Notes: generated by a model from the letters alone, not told the origin. Numbered from the stretch's first letter, positions 1 through 10,985 are shown. The stretch: 41,403 nt of DNA from Liolophura sinensis (GCF_032854445.1 NW_027018326.1:1-41403), one strand, 5' to 3'. Program-made: numbers and translations.

Positions 1-549
1 ACGTATTTTTGTGACGAGAAATCGAATGGTGCAAACCGCGTTGCTCTCCGACCAATACTTTTGGCTGTAGCGACAGATCAATGATCATTTATGTCATAAT
101 AACGTGCCCAGCAACGGCTCTTACTCCATGGAAACCAGGGATATTTGCAATTTTTTAACAGCTGCCGATGCCTGGCCCAATTCCACATCTTTTGGCACCT
201 TAATCATGTGGGTCAGTGTTTAGTTGTACTTTTTACAGCAGACTGTATCAAGTACCTTTTGTTTTTTATGTACAAATGGTGTGGTTTTTCTACACGTAGA
301 TAAAGACATTAAGATTGTCTTGCACTTAGAAGAAGGCAATTGCTGGGTGAGTTAAATGGGCTTAGCCGAAAGATTTGACGTCTTCTTGGCTACCGAAGGG
401 CACATAACTTATAGTCAAAAGTTGAATATAGTAATGACCAGTCGCGATTGTACAGAGTACAGTTTAGCCGATTTCAATTAACAAAAAGACGAAGCAAAAA
501 TGCAAAAGTGGAAAAACTGTTCCAGTGCTACTAGTAAGAAGCTAATCCG
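1..549 (+). repeat. Satellite unit 1, subtype C (ATC), 549 bp
   Basis: It has an extra T in the first T-run, balanced by a lost T in AGAAGAAGGC. CACGTG is changed to AACGTG. The right half carries ATTAAG, AGCCGAAAG and GACGAAGC, as in units 17-19. The window edge falls exactly at the chosen unit start, by chance of phase. Confidence 0.95.
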
Positions 550-1097
550 ACGTATTTTGTGACGAGAAATCGAATGGTGCAAACCGCGTTGCTCTCCGAC
601 CAATACTTTTGGCTGTAGCGACAGATCAATGATCATTGATGTCATAATAACGTGCCCAGCAACGGCTCTTACTCCATGGAAACCAGGGATATTTGCAATT
701 TTTTAACAGCTGCCGATGCCTGGCCCAATTCCACATCTTTTGGCACCTTAATCATGTGGGTCAGTGTTTAGTTGTACTTTTCACAGCAGACTGTATCAAG
801 TACCTTGTGTTTTTTATGTACAAATGGTCTGGTTTTTCTACACGTAGATAAAGACATTGAGATTGTCTTGGACTTAGAAGTAAGACAATTGCTGGGTGAG
901 TTGATGGGCTTAGCCGATAGATTTGACGTCTTCTGGGCTACCAAAGGGCACATAACTTATAGTCAAAAGTTGAATATAGTAATGACCAGTCGCGATTGTA
1001 CAGAGCACAGTGTAGCCGATTCCAATTAACAAAAAGACCAGGTAAAAATGCAAAAGTGGAAAAACTGTTCCAGTGCTGCTGGTAAGAGGCTAATCCG
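550..1097 (+). repeat. Satellite unit 2, subtype C (ATC), 548 bp
   Basis: It shares the rare ATC centre and AACGTG with unit 1, so the two are sister copies in their left halves. It carries the perfect 16-bp palindrome. The right half is C-type (TTTTATGTAC, GGTCTGG, TTGGAC). One A is missing from GAGTTGAATGGG, and GATTCC replaces GATTTC. Confidence 0.95.
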
Positions 1098-1646
1098 ACG
1101 TATTTTGTGACGAGAAATCGAATGGTGCAAACCGCGTTGCTCTCCGACCAATACTTTTGGCTGTAGTGACAATTGAATGATAATTTATGTCATAATCACG
1201 TGCCCAGCAACGGCTCTTACTCCATGAAAACCAGGGAAATTTGCAATTTTTCAACAGCTGCCGATGCCTGGCTCAATTCCGCATCTTTTGGCACCTTACT
1301 GAAGTGGGTCAGTGTTCAGTTGTACTTTTTACAGCAGACTGTATCAAGTACCTTGTGTTTTTCACCTACAAATGGTGTGGTTTTTCTACACGTAGATAAA
1401 GACATTGAGAATGTCTTGCACTTAGAAGTAAGGCAATTGCTGGGTGAGTTAAATGGGCTTGGCCCAAAGATTTGACGTCTTCTGGGCTACCGAAGGGCAC
1501 ATAACTTATAGTCAAAAGTTGAATATAGTAATGACCAGTCGCGATTGTACAGAGTACAGTGTAGCCGGTTTCAATTAACAAAAAGACCAGGCAAAAATGC
1601 AAAAGTGGGAAAAACTGTTCCAGTGCTGCTGGTAGAGGCTGATCCG
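1098..1646 (+). repeat. Satellite unit 3, subtype A, 549 bp
   Basis: CCATGG is lost (CCATGAAA). It has TTCACCTAC, GAGAATGTC and GCCGGTTTC. An extra G in AAAGTGGGAAA offsets a lost A in GGTAGAGGC. With units 4-5 it resembles units 26-28, about 12.6 kb away. Confidence 0.95.
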
Positions 1647-2195
1647 ACGTATTTTGTGACGACAAATCGAATGGTGCAAACCGCGTTGCTCTCCGACCAA
1701 TACTTTTGGCTGTAGTAAAAATTGAATGATCATTTATGTCATAATCACGTGCCCAGCAACGGCTCTTACTCCATGGAAACCAGGGATATTTGCAATTTTT
1801 TAACAGCTGCCGATGCCTGGCTCAATTCCGCATCTTTTGGCACCTTATTCATGTGGGTCTGTGGTCAGTTGTACTTTTTACAGCAGACTGTATCAAGTAC
1901 CTTGTGTTTTTCACGTACAAATGGTATGGTTTTTCTACACGTAGATAAAGACATTGAGATTGTCTTGCACTTAGAAATAAGGCAATTGCTGGGTGAGTTA
2001 AATGGGCTTAGCCCAAAGATTTCAGGTCTTCTGGGCTACCGAAGGGCACATAACTTATAGTCAAAAGTTGAATATAGTAATGACCAGTCGCGATTGTAAA
2101 GAGTACAGTGTAGCCGATTTCAATTAACAAAAAGACCAGGTAAATATGCAAAAGTGGAAAAACTGTTCCAGTGCTGCTGGTAAGAGGCTAATCCG
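1647..2195 (+). repeat. Satellite unit 4, subtype B, 549 bp
   Basis: It has GACGACAAATC at the start, GTAGTAAAAATTG before the TGATCA palindrome, GGTATGG, GAAATAAGG and GTAAAGAGTAC. These rare markers link it to units 27 and 29. From the centre rightward they also link it to unit 10. Confidence 0.95.
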
Positions 2196-2746
2196 ACGTA
2201 TTTTGTGACGAGAAATCGAATGGTGCAATCCGCGTTGCTCTCCGACCAATTCTTTTGGCTGTAGTGACAATTGAATGATCATTTATGTCATAATCACGTG
2301 CCCAGCAACGGCTCTTACTCCATGGAAACCAGGGAAATTTGCAATTTTTCAACAGCTGCCGATGCCTGGCTCAATTCCGCATCTTTTGGCACCTTACTGA
2401 AGTGGGTCAGTGTTCAGTTGTACTTTTTACAGCAGACTGTATCAAGTACCTTGTCGTTTTCACGTACAAATGGTGTGGTTTTTCTACACGTAGATAAAGA
2501 CATTGAGATTGTCTTGCACTTAGAAGTAAGACAATTGCTGGGTGAGTTAAATGGGCTTGGCCCAAAGATTTGACGTCTTCTGAGCTACCGAAGGGCACAT
2601 AACTTATAGTCAAAAGTTGAATATAGTAATGACCAGTCGCGATTGTACAGAGTACAGTGTAGCCGATTTCAATTAACAAAAAGAAAAGGGGGAAAAAGGC
2701 AAAAGTGGAAAAACTGTTCCAGTGCTACTAGTAGGAGACTAATCCG
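2196..2746 (+). repeat. Satellite unit 5, subtype A, 551 bp
   Basis: It has GCAATCCGCG, AATTCTTTT, TTGTCGTTTTC and CTTCTGAGC. The spacer variant AAGAAAAGGGGGAAAAAGG adds 2 bp, and the unit ends in ACTAGTAGGAGAC. Unit 11 is its copy; units 32 and 35 share the spacer. Confidence 0.95.
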
Positions 2747-3290
2747 ACGTATTTTGTGACGAGAAATCGAATGGTGCAATCCGCGTTGCTCTCCGACCAA
2801 TACTTTTGGCTGTAGCGACAATTGAATGATCATTTATGTCATAATCACGTGCGTAGCATCGGCTCTTACTCCATGGAAACCAGGGAAATTTGTAATTTTT
2901 CAACAGCTGCCGATGCCTGGCTCAATTCCGCATCTTTTGGCACCTTATTCATGTGGGTCTGTGGTCAGTTGTACTTTTTACAGCAGACTGTATCAAGTAC
3001 CTTGTGTTTTTCACGTACAAATGGTGTGGTTTTTCTACACGTAGATAAAGACATTGAGATTGTCTTGCACTTAGAAGTAAGGCAATTGCTGGGTGAGTTA
3101 AATGGGCTTAGCCCAAAGATTTCAGGTCTTCTGGGCTACCGAAGGGCACATAACTTATAGTTGAATATAAGTTATGACCAGTCGCGATTTGTACAGAGTA
3201 CAGTGTAGCCGATTTCAATAACAAAAAGGACCAGGCAAAAATGCAAAAGTGGACAAACTGTTCCAGTGCTACTGGTAAGAGGCTAATCCG
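2747..3290 (+). repeat. Satellite unit 6, subtype B, 544 bp, small rearrangement
   Basis: It has GTGCGTAGCATCGG and TTTGTAATT, as in units 12, 33 and 36. Near 3158-3178 the usual TAGTCAAAAGTTG is shortened to TAGTTG, and the following bases read ATATAAGTTATG. Further single-base indels follow. Its copy, unit 12, keeps the normal sequence there. Confidence 0.95.
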
Positions 3291-3841
3291 ACGTATTTTG
3301 TGACGAGAAATCGAAATGGTGCAAACCGCGTTGCTCTCCGACCAATACTTTTGGCTGTAGTGACAATTTAATGATCATTTATGTCCATAATCACGTGCCC
3401 AGCAACGGCTCTTACTCCATGAAACCAGGGAAATTTGCAATTTTTCAACAGCTGCCGATGCCTGGCTCAAATTCCGCATCTTTTGGCACCTTACTGAAGT
3501 GGGTCTGTGTTCAGTTGTACTTTTTACAGCAGACTGTATCAAGTACCTTGTGTTTTTTACGTACAAATGGTGTGGTTTTTCTACACGTAGATAAAGACAT
3601 TGAGATTGTCTTGGACTTAGAAGTAAGACAATTGCTGGGTGAGTTAAATGGGCTTTGGCCCAAAGATTTCAGGTCTTCTGGGCTACCGAAGGGCACATAA
3701 CTTATAGTCAAAAGTTGAATGTAGTAATGACCAGTCGCGATTGTACAGAGTACAGTGTAGCCGATTTCAATTAACAAAAAGACCAGGTAAAAATGGAAAG
3801 TGGAAAAACTGTTCCAGTGCTGCTGGTAAGAGGCTAATCCG
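3291..3841 (+). repeat. Satellite unit 7, subtype A, 551 bp
   Basis: It has extra bases in CGAAATGG, TGTCCATAA, CTCAAATTCC and GGGCTTTGGCCC, and losses in CCATGAAACC and AAATGGAAAGTGG. The centre is hybrid: A-type, but GGGTCTGTGTTCAG. The right half is C-like (TTTTACGTAC, TTGGAC, AAGAC). Confidence 0.94.
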
Positions 3842-4394
3842 ACGTATTTTGTGACGAGAAATCGAATGGTGCAAACCGCGTTGCTCTCCGACCAATCCTT
3901 TTGGCTGTAGTGACAATTGAATGATCATTTATGTCATAATCACGTGCCCAGCAACGGCTCTTACTCCATGGAAACCAGGGAAATTTGCAATTTTTCAACA
4001 GCTGCCGATGCCTGGCTCAATTCCGAATCTTTTTGGCACCTTACTGAAGTTGGGTCAGTGTTCAGTTGTACTTTTTACAGCAGACTGTATCAAGTACCTT
4101 GTGTTTTTCATGTACAAATGGTGTGGTTTTTCTACACGTAGATAAAGACATTGAGATTGTCTTGGACTTAGAAGTAAGACAATTGCTGGGTGAGTTAAAT
4201 GGGCTGAGCCCAAAGATTTGACGTCTTCTGGGCTACCGAAGGGCACATAACTTATAGTCAAAAGTTGAATATAGTAATGACCAGTCGCGATTGTACAGAG
4301 TACAGTGTAGCCGATTTCAATTAACAAAAAGACCAGGTAAAAAATGCAAAATTGAAAAAATTGTTCCAGTGCTGCTGGTAAGAAGACTAATCCG
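3842..4394 (+). repeat. Satellite unit 8, subtype A, 553 bp
   Basis: It has extra T in ATCTTTTTGG and GAAGTTGGG and an extra A in GTAAAAAATG. Substitutions include AATCCTTTT, GGGCTGAGCCC and AAAATTGAAAAAATTG. TTTTTCATGTAC is intermediate between A-type and C-type. Confidence 0.94.
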
Positions 4395-4947
4395 ACGTAA
4401 TTTTGTGACGACAAATCGAATGGTGCAAACCGCATTGCTGTCCGACCAATACTTTTGCCTGTATGACAATTGAATGATCATTTATGTCATAATCACGTAC
4501 CCAGCAACGGCTCTTACTCCATGGAAACAAGGGAAATTTGCAACTTTTCCACAGCTGCCGATACCTGGCTGAATTCCGCATCTTTTGGCACCTTATTCAA
4601 TGTGGGTCTGTGGTCAGTTGTACTTTTTTACAGCAGACTGTATCAAGTACCTTGTGTTTTTCACGTACAAATGGTGTGGTTTTTCTACACGTAGATAAAG
4701 ACATTGAGATTGTCTTGCACTTAGAAGTAAGACAATTGCTGGGTGAGTTAAATGGGCTTAGCCGGAAGATTTGACGTCCTTCTGGGGCTACCGAAGGGCA
4801 CATAACTTATAGTCAAAAGTTGAATATAGTAATGACCAGTCGCGATTGTACAGAGTACAGTGTAACCGATTTCAATTAACAAAAAGACCAGTCAAAAATG
4901 CAAAAGTGGAAAAATTGTTCCAGTGCTGCTGGTAAGAGACTAATCCG
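4395..4947 (+). repeat. Satellite unit 9, subtype B, 553 bp, most diverged
   Basis: This unit has the most private substitutions I noticed: CCGCATTGCTGTCC, CACGTACCC (hexamer lost), AACAAGGG, CAACTTTTCC, GATACCTGGCTGAATT and GTGTAACCG. It also has extra bases in GTAATTTT, TTCAATGTG, TACTTTTTTAC and GTCCTTCTGGGGC. Confidence 0.94.
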
Positions 4948-5496
4948 ACGTATTTTGTGACGAGAATCGAATGGTGCAAACCGCGTTGCTCTCCGACCAA
5001 TACTTTTGGCTGTAGTGACAATTGAATGATCATTGATTGTCATAATCACGTGCCCAGCAACGGCTCTTACTCCATGGAAACCAGGGAAATTTGCAATTTT
5101 TCAACAGCTGCCGATGCCTGGCTCAATTCGCATCTTTTGGCACCTTACTGAAGTGGGTCAGTGTTCAGTTGTACTTTTTACAGCAGACTGTATCAAGTAC
5201 CTTGTGTTTTTCACGTACAAATGGTATGGTTTTTCTACACGTAGATAAAGACATTGAGATTGTCTTGCACTTAGAAATAAGGCAATTGCTGGGTGAGTTA
5301 AATGGCTTAGCCCAAAGATTTCAGGTCTTCTGGGCTACCGAAGGGCACATAACTTATAGTCCAAAAGTTGAATATAGCAATTGACCAGTCGCGATTGTAA
5401 AGAGTACAGTGTAGCCGATTTCAATTAACAAAAAGACCAGGTAAATATGCAAAAGTGGAAAAACTGTTCCAGTGCTGCTGGTAAGAGGCTAATCCG
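4948..5496 (+). repeat. Satellite unit 10, subtype A, 549 bp
   Basis: Six single-base indels cancel out: three losses (GAGAATCG, AATTCGC, ATGGCTTAG) and three gains (GATTGTC, GTCCAAAAG, CAATTGACC). Right of the centre it is a copy of unit 4 (GGTATGG, GAAATAAGG, GTAAAGAG). Confidence 0.94.
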
Positions 5497-6046
5497 ACGT
5501 ATTTTGTGACGAGAAATCGAATGGTGCAATCCGCGTTGCTCTCCGACCAATTCTTTTGGCTGTAGTGACAATTGAATGATCATTTATGTCATAATCACGT
5601 GCCCAGCAACGGCTCTTACTCATGGAAACCAGGGAAATTTGCAATTTTTCAACAGCTGCCGATGCCTGGCCTCAATTCCGCATCTTTGGCACCTTACTGA
5701 AGTGGGTCAGTGTTCAGTTGTACTTTTTACAGCAGACTGTATCAAGTACCTTGTCGTTTTCACGTACAAATGGTGTGGTTTTTCTACACGTAGATAAAGA
5801 CATTGAGATTGTCTTGCACTTAGAAGTAAGACAATTGCTGGGTGAGTTAAATGGGCTTGGCCCAAAGATTTGACGTCTTCTGAGCTACCGAAGGGCACAT
5901 AACTTATAGTCAAAAGTTGAATATAGTAATGACCAGTCGCGATTGTACAGAGTACAGTGTAGCCGATTTCAATTAACAAAAAGAAAAGGGGGAAAAAGGC
6001 AAAAGTGAAAAACTGTTTCCAGTGCTACTAGTAGGAGACTAATCCG
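5497..6046 (+). repeat. Satellite unit 11, subtype A, 550 bp
   Basis: It copies unit 5, including TTGTCGTTTTC, CTTCTGAGC and the AAGAAAAGGGGG spacer. By eye it differs only by five single-base indels: ACTCATGG, GGCCTCAA, ATCTTTGG, AAGTGAAAAAC and TGTTTCC. Confidence 0.95.
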
Positions 6047-6594
6047 ACGTATTTTGTGACGAGAAATCGAATGGTGCAATCCGCGTTGCTCTCCGACCAA
6101 TACTTTTGGCTGTAGCGACAATTGAATGATCATTTATGTCATAATCACGGTGCGTAGCATCGGCTCTTACTCCATGGAAACCAGGGAAATTTGTAATTTT
6201 TCAACAGCTGCCGATGCCTGGCTCAATTCCGCATCTTTGGCACCTTATTCATGTGGGTCTGTGGTCAGTTGTACTTTTTACAGCAGACTGTATCAAGTAC
6301 CTTGTGTTTTTCACGTACAAATGGTGTGGTTTTTCTACACGTAGATAAAGACATTGAGATTGTCTTGCACTTAGAAGTAAGGCAATTGCTGGGTGAGTTA
6401 AATGGGCTTAGCCCAAAGATTTCAGGTCTTCTGGGCTACCGAAGGGCACATAACTTATAGTCAAAAGTTGAATATAGTAATGACCAGTCGCGATTGTACA
6501 GAGTACAGTGTAGCCGATTTCAATTAACAAAAAGACCAGGCAAAAATGCAAAAGTGGACAAACTGTTCAGTGCTACTGGTAAGAAGCTAATCCG
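6047..6594 (+). repeat. Satellite unit 12, subtype B, 548 bp
   Basis: It copies unit 6 (GTAGCATCGG, TTTGTAATT, GTGGACAAAC) but without unit 6's small rearrangement. An inserted G breaks CACGTG (CACGGTG). Single bases are lost in ATCTTTGG and GTTCAGTGC. Confidence 0.95.
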
Positions 6595-7142
6595 ACGTAT
6601 TTTGTGACGAGAAATCGAATGGTGCAAACCGCGTTGCTCTCCGACCAATACTTTTGGCTGTAGTGACAATTTAATGATCATTTATGTCATAATCACGTGC
6701 CCAGCAACGGCTCTTACTCCATGGAAACCAGGGAAATTTGCAATTTTTCAACAGCTGCCGATGCCTGGCTCAATTCCGCATCTTTTGGCACCTTACTGAA
6801 GTGGGTCAGTGTTCAGTTGTACTTTTTACAGCAGACTGTATCAAGTACCTTGTGTTTTTTACGTACAAATGGTGTGGTTTTTCTACACGTAGATAAAGAC
6901 ATTAAGATTGTCTTGCACTTAGAAGTAAGGCAATTGCTGGGTGAGTTAAATGGGCTTAGCCCAAAGATTTCAGGTCTTCTGGGCTACCGAAGGGCACATA
7001 ACTTATAGTCAAAAGTTGAATATAGTAATGACCAGTCGCGATTGTACAGAGTACAGTGTAGCCGATTTCAATTAACAAAAAGACGAAGCAAAAATGCAAA
7101 AGTGAAAAACTGTTCCAGTGCTACCAGTAAGAGGCTAATCCG
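6595..7142 (+). repeat. Satellite unit 13, subtype A, 548 bp
   Basis: It has GACAATTTAATG, shared with units 7 and 17, then TTTTACGTAC and ATTAAGATT. The right end is GACGAAGC plus GCTACCAG, as in units 17-19. One G is lost in AAAGTGAAAAAC. Confidence 0.95.
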
Positions 7143-7691
7143 ACGTATTTTGTGACGAGAAATCGAATGGTGCAAACCGCGTTGCTCTCCGACTAATACT
7201 TTTGGCTGTAGCGACAGATCAATGATCATTGATGTCATAATCACGTGCCCAGCAACGGCTCTTACTCCATGGAAAGCAAGGATATTTGCAATTTTTTAAC
7301 AGCTGCCGATGCCTGGCCCAATTCCACATCTTTTGGCACCTTATAAATGTGGGTCAGTGTTTAGTTGTACTTTTCACAGCAGACTGTATCAAGTACCTTG
7401 TATTTTTTATGTACAAATGGTCTGGTTTTTCTACACGTAGATAAAGACATTGAGATTGTCTTGGACTTAGAAGTAAGACAATTGCTGGGTGAGTTGAATG
7501 GGCTTAGCCTATAGATTTGACGTCTTCTGGGCTACCGAAGGGCACATAACTTATAGTCAAAAGTTGAATATAGTAATGACCAGTCGCGATTGTACAGAGT
7601 GCAGTGTAGCCGATTTCAATTAACAAAAAGACCAGGTAAAAATGCAAAAGTGGAAAAACTGTTCCAGTGCTGCTGGTAAGAGGCTAATCCG
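7143..7691 (+). repeat. Satellite unit 14, subtype C (ATA), 549 bp
   Basis: It has GACTAATAC and the perfect 16-bp palindrome. GGAAAGCAAGG replaces the usual GGAAACCAGGG. The right half is fully C-type (TTTTCACAGC, TTTTATGTAC, GGTCTGG, TTGGAC, GAGTTGAATGGG). CCTATAG is private. It pairs with unit 20. Confidence 0.96.
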
Positions 7692-8240
7692 ACGTATTTT
7701 GTGACGAGAAATCGAATGGTGCAAACCGCGTTGCTCTCCGACCAATACTTTTGGCTGTAGTGACAATTGAATAATAATTTATGTCATAATCACGTGCCCA
7801 GCAACGGCTCTTACTCCATGGAAACCAGGGAAATTTGCAATTTTTCAACAGCTGCCGATGCCTGGCTCAATTCCGCATCTTTTGGCACCTTACTGAAGTG
7901 GGTCAGTGTTCAGTTGTACTTTTTACAGCAGACTGTATCAAGTACCTTGTCGTTTTCACGTACAAATGGTGTGGTTTTTCTACACGTAGATAAAGACATT
8001 GAGATTGTCTTGCACTTAGAAGTAAGGCAATTGCTGGGTGAGTTAAATGGGCTTGGCCCAAAGAATTGACGTCTTCTGGGCTACCGAAGGGCACATAACT
8101 TATAGTCAAAAGTTGAATATAGTAATGACCAGTCGCGATTGTACAGAGTGCAGTGTAGCCGGTTTCAATTAACAAAAAGACCAGGCAAAAATGCAAAAGT
8201 GGAAAACCTGTTCCAGTGCTTCTGGTAAGAGGCTAATCCG
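7692..8240 (+). repeat. Satellite unit 15, subtype A, 549 bp
   Basis: GAATAATAATTTATG breaks the TGATCA palindrome. It has TTGTCGTTTTC, AAAGAATTGACG (private), GAGTGCAG, GCCGGTTTC, AAAACCTG and GCTTCTGG. It pairs with unit 21. Confidence 0.96.
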
Positions 8241-8789
8241 ACGTATTTTGTGACGACAAATCGAATGGTGCAAACCGCGTTGCTCTCCGACCAATACTTT
8301 TGCCTCTAGTGACAATTGAATGATCATTGATGTCATAATCACGTGCCCAGCAACGGCTCTTACTCCATGGAAACCAGGGAAATTTGCAATTTTTCAACAG
8401 CTGCCGATGCCTGGCTCAATTCCGCATCTTTTGGCACCTTATTCATGTGAGTCTGTGGTCAGTTGTACTTTTTACAGCAGACTGTATCAAGTACCTTGTG
8501 TTTTTCACGTACAAATGGTGTGGTTTTTCTACACGTAGATAAAGACATTGAGATTGTCTTGCACTTAGAAGTAAGGCAATTGCTGGGTGAGTTAAATGGG
8601 CTTAGCCGAAAGATTTGACGTCTTCTGGGCTACCGAAGGGCACATAACTTATAGTCAAAAGTTGAATATAGTAATGACCAGTCGCGATTGTACAGAGTAC
8701 AGTGTAGCCGATTTCAATTAACAAAAAGACCAGGCAAAAATGCAAAAGTGGACAAACTGTTCCAGTGCTACTGGTAAGAGGCTAATCCG
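8241..8789 (+). repeat. Satellite unit 16, subtype B, 549 bp
   Basis: It has GACGACAAATC, the rare TTGCCTCTAGTG, and GTGAGTCTG in the B centre. GTGGACAAAC and GCTACTGG come at the end. It pairs with unit 22 up to base 8703. Confidence 0.96.
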
Positions 8790-9338
8790 ACGTATTTTGT
8801 GACGAGAAATCGAATGGTGCAAACCGCGTTGCTCTCCGACCAATACTTTTGGCTGTAGTGACAATTTAATGATCATTTATGTCATAATCACGTGCCCAGC
8901 AACGGCTCTTACTCCATGGAAACCAGGGAAATTTGCAATTTTTCAACAGCTGCCGATGCCTGGCTCAATTCCGCATCTTTTGGCACCTTACTGAAGTGGG
9001 TCAGTGTTCAGTTGTACTTTTTACAGCAGACTGTATCAAGTACTTTGTGTTTTTTACGTACAAATGGTGTGGTTTTTCTACACGTAGATAAAGGCATTAA
9101 GATTGTCTTGCACTTAGAAGTAAGGCAATTGCTGGGTGAGTTAAATGGGCTTAGCCGAAAGATTTGACGTCTTCTTGGCTACCGAAGGGCACATAACTTA
9201 TAGTCAAAAGTTGAATATAGTAATGACCAGTCGCGATTGTACAGAGTACAGTGTAGCCGATTTCAATTAACAAAAAGACGAAGCAAAAATGCAAAAGTGG
9301 AAAAACTGTTCCAGTGCTACCAGTAAGAGGCTAATCCG
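8790..9338 (+). repeat. Satellite unit 17, subtype A, 549 bp
   Basis: It has GACAATTTAATG, AGTACTTTG (private), AAGGCATTAAG (private G), CTTCTTGGC, GACGAAGC and GCTACCAG. Its left half matches unit 13, and its right half matches units 18 and 19. Confidence 0.96.
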
Positions 9339-9887
9339 ACGTATTTTGTGACGAGAAATCGAATGGTGCAAACCGCGTTGCTCTCCGACTAATACTTTTG
9401 GCTGTAGCGACAGATCAATGATCATTGATGTCATAATCACGTGCCCAGCAACGGCTCTTACTCCATGGAAACCAGGGATATTTGCAATTTTTTAACAGCT
9501 GCCGATGCCTGGCCCAATTCCACATCTTTTGGCACCTTATAAATGTGGGTCAGTGTTTAGTTGTACTTTTCACAGCAGACTGTATCAAGTACCTTGTGTT
9601 TTTTATGTACAAATGGTGTGGTTTTTCTACACGTAGATAAAGACATTAAGATTGTCTTGCACTTAGAAGTAAGGCAATTGCTGGGTGAGTTAAATGGGCT
9701 TAGCCGAAAGATTTGACGTCTTCTTGGCTACCGAAGGGCACATAACTTATAGTCAAAAGTTGAATATAGTAATGACCAGTCGCGATTGTACAGAGTACAG
9801 TGTAGCCGATTTCAATGAACAAAAAGACGAAGCAAAAATGCAAAAGTGGAAAAACTGTTCCAGTGCTACCAGTAAGAGGCTAATCCG
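9339..9887 (+). repeat. Satellite unit 18, subtype C (ATA), 549 bp
   Basis: It has GACTAATAC, the perfect 16-bp palindrome and TTTTCACAGC on the left, matching units 14 and 20. The right half switches to ATTAAG, CTTCTTGGC, CAATGAAC and GACGAAGC, matching unit 19 one unit away. Confidence 0.96.
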
Positions 9888-10436
9888 ACGTATTTTGTGA
9901 CGAGAAATCGAATGGTGCAAACCGCGTTGCTCTCCGAATAATACTTTTGGCTGTAGCGACAGATCAATGATCATTGATGTCATAATCACGTGCCCAGCAA
10001 CGGCTCTTACTCCATGGAAACCAGGGAAATTTGCAATTTTTCAACAGCTGCCGATGCCTGGCTCAATTCCGCATCTTTTGGCACCTTACTGAAGTGGGTC
10101 AGTGTTCAGTTGTACTTTTTACAGCAGACTGTATCAAGTACCTTGTGTTTTTTACGTACAAATGGTGTGGTTTTTCTACACGTAGATAAAGACATTAAGA
10201 TTGTCTTGCACTTAGAAGTAAGGCAATTGCTGGGTGAGTTAAATGGGCTTAGCCGAAAGATTTGACGTCTTCTTGGCTACCGAAGGGCACATAACTTATA
10301 GTCAAAAGTTGAATATAGTAATGACCAGTCGCGATTGTACAGAGTACAGTGTAGCCGATTTCAATGAACAAAAAGACGAAGCAAAAATGCAAAAGTGGAA
10401 AAACTGTTCCAGTGCTACCAGTAAGAGGCTAATCCG
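9888..10436 (+). repeat. Satellite unit 19, subtype A, 549 bp
   Basis: The left end has CCGAATAATAC (private) and the perfect 16-bp palindrome, which is commoner in C units. An A centre follows, then TTTTACGTAC. The right half is the same as unit 18, including the rare CAATGAAC. Confidence 0.96.
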
Positions 10437-10985
10437 ACGTATTTTGTGACGAGAAATCGAATGGTGCAAACCGCGTTGCTCTCCGACTAATACTTTTGGC
10501 TGTAGCGACAGATCAATGATCATTGATGTCATAATCACGTGCCCAGCAACGGCTCTTACTCCATGGAAACCAGGGATATTTGCAATTTTTTAACAGCTGC
10601 CGATGCCTGGCCCAATTCCACATCTTTTGGCACCTTATAAATGTGGGTCAGTGTTTAGTTGTACTTTTCACAGCAGACTGTATCAAGTACCTTGTGTTTT
10701 TTATGTACAAATGGTCTGGTTTTTCTACACGTAGATAAAGACATTGAGATTGTCTTGGACTTAAAGTAAGACAATTGCTGGGTGAGTTTGAATGGGCTTA
10801 GCCGGAAGATTTGACGTCTTCTGGGCTACCGAAGGGCACATAACTTATAGTCAAAAGTTGAATATAGTAATGACCAGTCGCGATTGTACAGAGTGCAGTG
10901 TAGCCGATTTCAATTAACAAAAAGACCAGGTAAAAATGCAAAAGTGGAAAAACTGTTCCAGTGCTGCTGGTAAGAGGCTAATCCG
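10437..10985 (+). repeat. Satellite unit 20, subtype C (ATA), 549 bp
   Basis: It pairs with unit 14. It has the perfect 16-bp palindrome. A lost G in CTTAAAGTAAG is offset by an extra T in GAGTTTGAATGGG. AGCCGGAAG occurs only here and in unit 9. Confidence 0.96.

Larger units (their letters stand above)
1865..6805 (+). repeat. Six-unit-offset duplication, about 1865-3504 and 5165-6805
   Basis: Units 4 (right part) to 7 (left part) match units 10 to 13 at an offset of 3300-3301 bp. Shared rare markers are GGTATGG, GAAATAAGG, TTGTCGTTTTC, CTTCTGAGC, AAGAAAAGGGGG, GTAGCATCGG and GACAATTTAATG. Units 4-5 lack the single-base indels seen in units 10-12. The ends are approximate. Confidence 0.85.

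Noticed and set aside
1-549. Array start at base 1
   Set aside because: Unit 1 begins at base 1 only because I chose that phase. No flanking unique sequence is seen, so this is not evidence for an array boundary.
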